NCBI GenBank assembly: GCA_007119005.1
Contig: SKQM01000093.1
Coordinates: forward strand, 1 to 10,982
DNA: 10,982 nucleotides
Reading direction: 5' to 3'
Source: Thioalkalivibrio sp.
GTDB taxonomy: Bacteria; Pseudomonadota; Gammaproteobacteria; Ectothiorhodospirales; Ectothiorhodospiraceae
Under the pieces are notes generated by a model. It was not told the origin of the DNA. It made no database searches and saw only the letters and a list, made by a program, of their open reading frames with translations. Each line of letters begins with the position of its first letter. The stretch's first letter is position 1. A program made the position numbers and the translations under genes. Positions 6,147-10,982 of the stretch are shown here, in pieces.

Positions 6147-6902
6147 TCAGTCCGCCAGCAGCAGCCGCAGCGAAATCGCCAGAGACACGACCACGAGCAC
6201 TGGACGGATCAGCCTTGTGCCGTGACGGATCACCATCTGCGATCCGAGCCAGGCGCCGGCCATCTGCGCCGCACCCATCGCCAGCCCCACCTGCCAGACC
6301 ACCTGCCCGGCCAGCGCAAAGAAGATCAGGGAGGCGATGTTGCTGGTGAAGTTCAGCACCTTGGTGCCCGCCGTCGCCCGGCGCAGGTTGTAGCCGAGCA
6401 GGAGCACGAACGCGATCGCAAAAAAGCTCCCGGTGCCGGGCCCGAAGAAGCCGTCATAGAAGCCCACGCCGAACCCGATGCCCAGACCGAAGAGTCCGTG
6501 ACCGATCCGCTGCTGCGCATCCGAATCGCCGATGCGGGGCGAGAACAGGAAATAAAGCGCGAAGCCGATCAGCAGCAGAGGCACGAGCTGGCCCAGCAAA
6601 TCCGACCCGAGCTGCTGCACCGCCAGAGTCCCCGAGGCGGATCCGATGAAGGTCATCAGGATCGGGATCCTCAGTGGCTTCAGCGCGATCTCGCCGCGAC
6701 GGACGAAGTTCCAGGAGGCCGCGAAGGTACCAAAACTCCCTTGCAGCTTGTTGGTGGCCAGCGCCTGCACCGGCGGCAGCCCGGCCCACAGCAGAGCCGG
6801 AAGCGCCAGAAGGCCCCCACCCCCGGCAATCGCGTCGATGAACCCGGCCAGCGCCGCCACGGCCACCAGCAGCGCGAGGACCTCCAGCGGCAACGCCTCC
6901 AC
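6147..6902 (-). CDS. yfcA: YfcA-type TSUP (TauE/SafE) membrane transporter
   Basis: An inner-membrane protein of 251 residues with about seven or eight hydrophobic segments, in the 4-TMS sulfite exporter/TauE/SafE superfamily. It follows E. coli YfcA closely. The first repeat has LAGFIDAIAGGGGLLALPAL.W and ALATNKLQGSFGT. The middle has TFIGSASG and YFLFSPRIG. The second repeat has VGFYDGFFGPGTGSFFAIAF and TKVLNFTSNIASLIFF. The end has GAWLGSQMVIRHG..LIRP. TSUP members export or import sulfite, sulfoacetate, taurine-derived or other organic anions; the substrate of the YfcA branch is not established. The start is GTG at 6902 with AAGGGG just upstream, and no other start preserves the first helix. 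It begins 26 bases after the phosphorylase stop on the same strand, so the two are probably cotranscribed. Confidence 0.88.
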   Translation of the reverse strand: MEALPLEVLALLVAVAALAGFIDAIAGGGGLLALPALLWAGLPPVQALATNKLQGSFGTFAASWNFVRRGEIALKPLRIPILMTFIGSASGTLAVQQLGSDLLGQLVPLLLIGFALYFLFSPRIGDSDAQQRIGHGLFGLGIGFGVGFYDGFFGPGTGSFFAIAFVLLLGYNLRRATAGTKVLNFTSNIASLIFFALAGQVVWQVGLAMGAAQMAGAWLGSQMVIRHGTRLIRPVLVVVSLAISLRLLLAD

Positions 6903-6928
6903 GCGCCCCTTACCGGCCCGGACTCAGA

Positions 6929-8743
6929 TCACAGACGCGCGGACCCGGCTGCCCTTGAAGATCCGACCCGGGAATGGGGCGATTCGTCGCGGGAGCGGAA
7001 GATCCGGGTATCGCCACGGGCCGTGTCGTGCTCGCTGACGGTGAATTCGAAGGTCTTCAAGTCTGCGTGAAGGCTCGCGATGCAACCATTGCAACGCCAG
7101 GAGAGATGCAACCGACCCACTGCGCTCGAGTGCACCGTCAGTTTTCCGGCGAAGGCCGGAGAGGTATTGCGCATGAGGATCAGCGCCAGTTGATCCTGAA
7201 CGACCGGCCACGCCAGACGGCGCTCGATCTCGTCGTTGTCGAGATTGGTGCGGTTGATTTCCTTGTGCCCCGCGGCACCGCCGTTGTCCGCGGCCACGTG
7301 ATCGTTGCGGCCCGCGAACAGATCCAGATACCAGACCTGCGGGATGCCCGGCATGAACAGCTGGATCGCGCGGGCCAGCAGCAGTTTGCGATCATCCTCG
7401 CCCAGGGCGCTGTAGAAGGTCGCGTTGACCTGATAGTAGGCGATCTTTCTGCCGTCCGGGCCATACAGGTTCTTGATGCGACCGCCGCGGGCAAGAATGC
7501 GATCCACCACGGCGTCGATCTCGGCGTCATCCAGCAGCCCCGGGCGGTAGACCCCGTCCACCTCGCCGCCGCGGAGGTCGAGCACCGGGATGCCGTCGTG
7601 GCAGCCGAGCATGTTGATGGTCTGCAACCGCTCCGTCTGGATCTCGTCGATCCAGCGCAGGAGGTGGACGTTGGTGCCACGGTCCAGGGCATGGATCAGC
7701 AGGCCGGGCAGGAAGAAATCGTAGATCGGGTATCCCTCCCGCGCGACCTCGCGGTGCAACCCCTTGCCATATTCCGCGTGCACTTCCGGAAAGACGATCA
7801 GTTCGTACGCGCTGGCCATCTCCCGCAGTCGACGCAGGTAATCCCAGGTGCCCGGCTTGTTGAAGAAATTGGCCTGTCCTGGCTCCTTGTGCAGGTACGC
7901 GAAAGCATCCAGGCGGATGATCCTCGCGCCGTAGTCCCGCAGGCGGGCCAGGGTCTCGTCGTAAAACTCCCAGACCTTTTCGGACCGGGCGTTGAGATCC
8001 ATCTGCCCCAGATACGAACGGTGACCGCGGAGCAGCGCGTGGATCTCGTCCCGCAGGTAATCGTGACCGTCCAGGTAGAGATGCTCGAGGTCCGGTCCCG
8101 TCTCGATCGCCGCGTTGATGCGGGCAGCGATCTGCTCGGCCGACTCTGGCGTGACCCCGCTCAGGCCGTGCAAAGCGTCCGCGGACACGGGCCGGTAGCG
8201 GATCTGCTGGTAGAAGGTGTTCCAGTAGGGCCGCTCGGAACCATCCGGAAAGCCCACCTTCAGGATCGGCAGGCCCGGCTTGCGCAGGAACAGCTTCTGC
8301 AAGTGCTCGTCGTGCGGGACCACGTAACCGCCTTCTCCGGGCGCCCCGTGGCAGCCCCAGAAGGCGTTCCAGTCCAGGAAGAAGTCCTTGTATTCCGATT
8401 CATCACCCCGCTCCAGCAGATCCCGGAACTGCGGCGATGCGACCGAGAGATGGTTCAGGATCAGGTCGAACTTGAAGGTGATATCGAGCCGGTCGAGTTC
8501 ATCCAGATCCTGGGGTCCCACCAGTTCCTGGTTGAGGCCGTAATCGATGATGGAGAAACCGCGGTCGAGATCACTGTTGAAGAAGGTCGGCAGGATGTAC
8601 AGGAGCGAGAAGGCTCCCTCGACCTCGGGACGCTTGAGCAGAGCAACCAGGTCGGAGAGCTTCCCACCCAGGCTGTCGGGGTAGGCGTTCAGCATCACGC
8701 CCCGTGGCAGCCGCTGCTCGATTGTCCGGGGTTCACTCTGCAT
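6929..8743 (-). CDS. GH13_18 sugar phosphorylase (sucrose phosphorylase-like, 604 aa)
   Basis: A retaining alpha-glucoside phosphorylase of glycoside hydrolase family 13, subfamily 18: it cleaves an alpha-glucoside with phosphate to give alpha-glucose 1-phosphate. Family features in order: MLNAYPDSLG.KL at the N-terminus, DIT FKFDLILNH.S, and DFFLDW. Then come the nucleophile Asp279 in IIRLDAFAY, acid/base Glu320 in FPEVHAEYG, and stabiliser Asp383 in GCHDGIPVLD. YQVN.TFYSALG and PGIPQVWYLDLFAGRND follow. No signal peptide or membrane segment, so cytoplasmic. It is about 100 residues longer than Bifidobacterium sucrose phosphorylase. Roughly 60 of these are an insertion (about residues 184-246) before the nucleophile strand, ending SYLGQMDLN. 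Substrate unknown: sucrose, glucosylglycerol or glucosylglycerate are options for a salt-adapted host. ATG 8743 has a weak ribosome site; ATG 8695 is an alternative. Confidence 0.85.
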   Translation of the reverse strand: MQSEPRTIEQRLPRGVMLNAYPDSLGGKLSDLVALLKRPEVEGAFSLLYILPTFFNSDLDRGFSIIDYGLNQELVGPQDLDELDRLDITFKFDLILNHLSVASPQFRDLLERGDESEYKDFFLDWNAFWGCHGAPGEGGYVVPHDEHLQKLFLRKPGLPILKVGFPDGSERPYWNTFYQQIRYRPVSADALHGLSGVTPESAEQIAARINAAIETGPDLEHLYLDGHDYLRDEIHALLRGHRSYLGQMDLNARSEKVWEFYDETLARLRDYGARIIRLDAFAYLHKEPGQANFFNKPGTWDYLRRLREMASAYELIVFPEVHAEYGKGLHREVAREGYPIYDFFLPGLLIHALDRGTNVHLLRWIDEIQTERLQTINMLGCHDGIPVLDLRGGEVDGVYRPGLLDDAEIDAVVDRILARGGRIKNLYGPDGRKIAYYQVNATFYSALGEDDRKLLLARAIQLFMPGIPQVWYLDLFAGRNDHVAADNGGAAGHKEINRTNLDNDEIERRLAWPVVQDQLALILMRNTSPAFAGKLTVHSSAVGRLHLSWRCNGCIASLHADLKTFEFTVSEHDTARGDTRIFRSRDESPHSRVGSSRAAGSARL

Positions 8744-9021
8744 GCTCTGGCCCGCCGTCTTCGCCGATCCACTACGGTGGTGTGCAAAAAGAAGGCCTCG
8801 CGCAGAGGCCACCAGACGCGAACCGTAGACGAGATGCGGCCTCGGGGCAACATTCAACCATCTGCTCAGCCCCGCACCAGCACGGGATAGTCCGGCACCA
8901 GGGGAACACAATCCCCTCAGACCAGTCTGCTGTTACAGACGGCGGGCTTGCGTACTGGCCGCGGGATGCACAGGCAGAACGTATCTGGCGTCGTATCCGA
9001 AACCGTAAACGGGAGGGCAGC
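8744..9021. other. Divergent intergenic region / structured leader of the phosphorylase
   Basis: A 278-base gap between the leftward phosphorylase and the rightward small genes. It holds the terminator-like hairpin at 8786-8810. Two more perfect hairpins are present: GGGGA/TCCCC with a six-base loop (8901-8916), and GTCTG/CAGAC with a six-base loop (8925-8940). On the minus strand an imperfect direct repeat CTGGTGCCGGACT / CTGGTGCGGGGCT is also visible. The reading frame of the phosphorylase stays open up to 8911, but that extension has no family similarity and a low-complexity look. A possible minus-strand promoter TTTACG-N18-GATACG near 8980-9010 is weak. Clear promoters were not found on either strand. 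Confidence 0.4.
8786..8810 (-). terminator. Rho-independent terminator inside the phosphorylase leader
   Basis: Read on the minus strand: GGCCTC, loop TGCGC, GAGGCC, then TTCTTTTT. A six-pair GC stem directly followed by a T-rich run is a standard intrinsic terminator. It works only in the leftward direction, 42 bases before the phosphorylase ATG (8743). The nearest leftward gene upstream is the DUF3096 gene about 700 bases away, with two rightward genes between, so the likely options are an attenuator in the phosphorylase leader or the end of a small RNA. Confidence 0.65.
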
Positions 9022-9249
9022 ATGAAATTGGAACAGATCGACGACAATCATTTTCGGCTCAGCATCGACCTCAAGCAGGGCCAGAAACTCGCCAAGGCGA
9101 TCAACGGCAAGGCGCGGGAAATGCGCAATGGGGCGCTCGCATTGTCTTCCGCCCTTGGCGAGGCCTACGCCCAGGCGAACAACGAGTTTCGGCAACCGCC
9201 ACACGCATTCGACGAGAATGCGCCTCGGCAACCCAGCATCGAAACCTGA
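9022..9249 (+). CDS. Small protein of unknown function (75 aa), first of a tandem pair
   Basis: I do not recognise this family. The ATG has a strong GGGAGGG site 4 bases upstream. The product is soluble, with a short probable beta-hairpin (MKLEQIDDNHFRLSIDLKQ) followed by one long helix (GQKLAKAINGKAREMRNGALALSSALGEAYAQA) and a proline-rich, disordered-looking tail. There are no cysteines, no transmembrane segment and no signal peptide. An ungapped comparison with the next gene's product shows matching hydrophobic positions and a shared MxLExI start, so the two look like diverged duplicates. The gap to the next gene is 18 bases, indicating an operon. Coding status rests on the ribosome site, start and length. 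Confidence 0.65.
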   Translation: MKLEQIDDNHFRLSIDLKQGQKLAKAINGKAREMRNGALALSSALGEAYAQANNEFRQPPHAFDENAPRQPSIET

Positions 9250-9267
9250 ACCCACGGAGAGACTGCG

Positions 9268-9486
9268 ATGAATCTGGAAACCATTGCCGAAAAGCAGGCA
9301 CACGTGCGGATGGACGCGTTCGAGGCCGCCGACCTGCTGACCAGCCTGAAACAGCATGCGGAACACCTCGGCGACCTCGGGCAGGAACTGATCGATGCAC
9401 TGGAAGCCCAGGGCGTGAAGGTCGTCGAGTCAGATCCGCACCCGCGCAGCGAGTATCTTCCCCCGCGCGACCTGCACCGGGTCTAG
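9268..9486 (+). CDS. Small protein of unknown function (72 aa), second of a tandem pair
   Basis: Not a family I recognise. The ATG has CGGAGAG centred about 10 bases upstream. The product starts MNLETIAEKQAHVRMDAFEA, continues with two probable helices (ADLLTSLKQHAEHLGDLGQELIDALEAQ), and ends in a short strand VKVVES and a polar tail. Without gaps it aligns to the upstream 75-aa product at M1, L3, E4, I6, a D at position 16, L23, A31, L41, A44 and L45, with conservative hydrophobic changes at 13, 15, 27 and 34. It is soluble and acidic in the middle. It is the last gene of the rightward pair, convergent with the DUF3096 gene 33 bases on. Confidence 0.65.
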   Translation: MNLETIAEKQAHVRMDAFEAADLLTSLKQHAEHLGDLGQELIDALEAQGVKVVESDPHPRSEYLPPRDLHRV

Positions 9487-9504
9487 TGGACAACGAAGCA
9501 GCGG

Positions 9505-9541
9505 GGCCGGACCGTCGAGCTACAGGTTTAACAGTCCGGCC
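9505..9541. repeat. Inverted repeat at the end of the DUF3096 gene
   Basis: GGCCGGAC (9505-9512) and GTCCGGCC (9534-9541) are perfect eight-base arms around 21 bases that contain the DUF3096 stop codon (9520-9522). No T-run follows in either direction. It lies between two convergent genes and could act as a shared 3' structure protecting or ending both messages. Confidence 0.4.
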
Positions 9542-9657
9542 ACGCCGATCACGATCAGGTAGATGGCGACGATGTAGTTGAGCAACCTGGGCACCAGCAG
9601 AATGGCGATCCCGGCAACCAGGGACAGGATTGGAACAAGCTCGACATGAAGCGTCAT
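9520..9657 (-). CDS. DUF3096-type small membrane protein (45 aa)
   Basis: A 45-codon gene. The product starts MTLHVELVPILSLVAGIAIL and ends in IVIGVAGLLNL. The middle PRLLNYIVAIYL matches my memory of the DUF3096 family, whose members are about 45-55 residues with two hydrophobic segments around a conserved P-R-L-L-N-Y-I-V-A turn. It should be an inner-membrane hairpin: segment 1 at about residues 8-22, a short turn with Pro-Arg, segment 2 at about 27-44. The function of the family is unknown. The ATG at 9657 has AAGGAAAG about 8 bases upstream, which supports real translation. It lies head-on to the 72-aa gene and 109 bases downstream of the cytochrome stop on the same strand. Confidence 0.8.
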   Translation of the reverse strand: MTLHVELVPILSLVAGIAILLVPRLLNYIVAIYLIVIGVAGLLNL

Positions 9658-9766
9658 GGGTCTCTTTCCTTTTTGTGGGTGGAGGCCAGACTACCAGACG
9701 ACCTCTGTGGGATGAACCGACCCGACGCCACGACACCCGCGGGACTGGTAGGAGCGACGGGATCCT

Positions 9767-10982
9767 TCAGTCATCTTGCAGTTGCAAGAGCAACCGTTCG
9801 AGCTGAGGATCCGACGGTCTGAGCCGCTGTAATTGTCGCGCGTAGGTCAGGGCGTCTTCGAACTTGCCCGACTCCAGGTTCATGCTCACCAGCGCACGCA
9901 ACACGTCCTGGTCCACCTCACGGACCTGGTGCGTCCGCTCGAGCAGTGCGATCGCCTCGCCGCGGCGACCCTCTCCGTCCAGCCCAATGGCATAGACGTA
10001 GTTGAACCGGGAGTCCTCCGGCGCCAGTTCCGCCGCCGTCGCCAGCGAGACCAGCGCGCCCGTGCGGTCGCCCGAACGGATCCGGTGCAAACCCATCGCG
10101 TGATGCAAGCTGGCGCTATCCGGCTGCAACTGTAGGCCGCGCGCCAGCACTTCCCCAGCCGCTGCCTCATTGCCATGTCTGAACAGGAGGTCGGCAAGGT
10201 TTCCGAACGCGGGTTCGAAAGCCGGATCGAGTGCCAGCGCTGCCTGATAGTGCTCCGCGGCGAGTTCTGGATCCCCCGCGTCCGCGTAAAGGTTTCCGAG
10301 ATTCAGCCATGCCGAGGGGCGATCCAGGCTCGCACGCTGAGCATCGACATACTCGCCGATTGCCGCGATCAACTGGTCAAACTCAAGCTCATCCAAGGTT
10401 TGCGGATCCTCACCGGCCGCCAACCGGGCCGCCTCGATTCGCACCGCGAGGACAGGATCCGTCCATCGCGCCTTCAACAGTGCCAGCTGATCGGCCGGTG
10501 GTGCCGAAGCCAGCCCCCCCATCGCGGCGAGACGCACTGCCGGGTCCGGATCTTCCAGAGAAGACGAGACGATCCGCAGGGTTTCCGGTCCCGGGTAACT
10601 GCGCAGCAGCTCTAGCGCCGTTGCCCGGACAATGGCCGGCTGCGCAGAATCCGCAGCGATACGGCGCAGCGGATCCCCCGCCTCAATCCTGCCGGCGCGC
10701 CCCGCCGCAAACGCATGCGCGAAGTCCTGCAGGCCGCGCGCATCCCTTCCCAACCAGTCGCGCACTGCAGCCGCGCTCCACTCGTCAGGCTGATCGCCGT
10801 GACAGGCAGCGCAGGCATTGGTCACACCGAGCTCGGCTGCAAGGTCGGGGCGTGGAACCCTGAAGCTGTGGTCCCGCCGGACGTCCACCACCATGTACGT
10901 GCGTGCCGGCATGTGGCAGTCGATACAGCCCGGCGCGCCGGTACCCGGCTCGTGATGGGTATGGCTTGCGGTCTGGTAGTGA
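9767..10982 (-). CDS. Multihaem c-type cytochrome with HEAT-like and TPR repeats (C-terminal part)
   Basis: The gene runs off the right edge; 404 residues are visible. Two CxxCH haem-c sites are seen: CIDCH at 10913-10927, in the family motif GCIDCHMPARTYMVVD, and CAACH at 10799-10813, after the stretch RRDHSFRVPRPDL. The segment between is characteristic of periplasmic multihaem cytochromes whose further haems lie N-terminally. An ATG at 10912 is not the start, because it is directly preceded by the first CxxCH. Next comes a HEAT-like alpha-solenoid (about 10690-10440: IVRATALELLRSYPG, DPAVRLAAMGGLA, DPVLAVRIEAARLAA). Four or so TPR units follow (about 10320-9790, starting SAWLNLGNLYADAGDPELA and NYVYAIGLDGEGRRGEAIALL). 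A signal peptide is expected outside the window. The role could be electron transfer with partner docking through the TPR, or assembly of a redox complex. Confidence 0.85.
   Translation of the reverse strand, partial: HYQTASHTHHEPGTGAPGCIDCHMPARTYMVVDVRRDHSFRVPRPDLAAELGVTNACAACHGDQPDEWSAAAVRDWLGRDARGLQDFAHAFAAGRAGRIEAGDPLRRIAADSAQPAIVRATALELLRSYPGPETLRIVSSSLEDPDPAVRLAAMGGLASAPPADQLALLKARWTDPVLAVRIEAARLAAGEDPQTLDELEFDQLIAAIGEYVDAQRASLDRPSAWLNLGNLYADAGDPELAAEHYQAALALDPAFEPAFGNLADLLFRHGNEAAAGEVLARGLQLQPDSASLHHAMGLHRIRSGDRTGALVSLATAAELAPEDSRFNYVYAIGLDGEGRRGEAIALLERTHQVREVDQDVLRALVSMNLESGKFEDALTYARQLQRLRPSDPQLERLLLQLQDD

Noticed and set aside
6974..8890. Very long open frame on the plus strand (about 640 codons) opposite the phosphorylase
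   Set aside because: It is exactly antisense to a gene with a full set of GH13_18 motifs and catalytic residues, shows no recognisable domain, and is what a GC-rich codon bias produces on the opposite strand.
8744..8911. N-terminal extension of the phosphorylase by 56 residues to a start at 8911
   Set aside because: The extension would be translated through the terminator hairpin and an imperfect direct repeat (AGLSRAGAGLSR), and has no family similarity. The ATG at 8743 or 8695 is more likely.
8811..8990. Possible 6S RNA or known riboswitch on the minus strand
   Set aside because: A few short words (GCATCTCG, several hairpins) recall 6S RNA, but the closing stem and central bubble could not be assembled. 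Kept only as an unclassified leader.
9740..9766. GGTAGGAGCG near the cytochrome stop, resembling the start of a common GTAGGAGCGnn REP unit
   Set aside because: Only about ten bases match and no second arm is present.
10910..10912. ATG as the start of the cytochrome gene
   Set aside because: The frame continues upstream and directly encodes a CxxCH haem site, so the true start lies outside the window.

Overview
The window reads as a GC-rich chromosomal segment of a gammaproteobacterium. An Ectothiorhodospiraceae/Chromatiales-type organism is my best guess, from the enterobacterial-like cbpA-cbpM pair, EttA, YfcA, the multihaem c-type cytochrome and the dispersed intergenic repeats; this is inference, since no rRNA or other marker gene is present. 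No IS element, integrase, CRISPR array, tRNA or rRNA was found.

Layout. (1) 1-330: 3' end of ettA (ABC-F translation factor), entering from the left edge. (2) 331-479: a convergent intergenic gap filled with palindromic repeats. (3) 480-2744: a heat-shock block. Two small heat-shock proteins are read leftwards (878-1315, then 480-863), and cbpA-cbpM is read rightwards (1479-2744). The gap between them holds a sigma-32-type promoter for the sHsp pair, with a second CTTGAAA box on the other strand five bases away. (4) 2769-2825: two tandem dispersed-repeat copies. (5) 2924-6065: a Lon-family protease of the YcbZ/AAA_32 type, with a degenerate P-loop but an intact Ser-Lys dyad. It overlaps by 14 bases a UspA-like protein of unknown role. 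A third repeat copy follows at 6081-6104. (6) 6147-8743, leftward: a GH13_18 sugar phosphorylase followed 26 bases later by a YfcA/TSUP transporter. The phosphorylase has a long leader that contains an intrinsic-terminator-like hairpin. (7) 9022-9486, rightward: two short tandem genes whose products appear to be distant paralogues of each other. (8) 9520-9657, leftward: a 45-residue DUF3096-type membrane peptide. (9) 9767-10982, leftward and open at the right edge: the C-terminal part of a c-type multihaem cytochrome fused to HEAT-like and TPR repeats.

How it works together. Regions 3-5 form a proteostasis island: sHsp holdases, a DnaJ-type co-chaperone with its modulator CbpM, and a Lon-type protease with a stress-protein-like partner. 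The right half is metabolic and envelope-related: phosphorolysis of an alpha-glucoside (possibly a compatible solute), an exporter-type membrane protein, and a periplasmic electron-transfer or assembly protein. I see no clear new defence or mobile system. The most open questions are the phosphorylase with its extra domain-sized insertion, its leader terminator, and the tandem small-protein pair.
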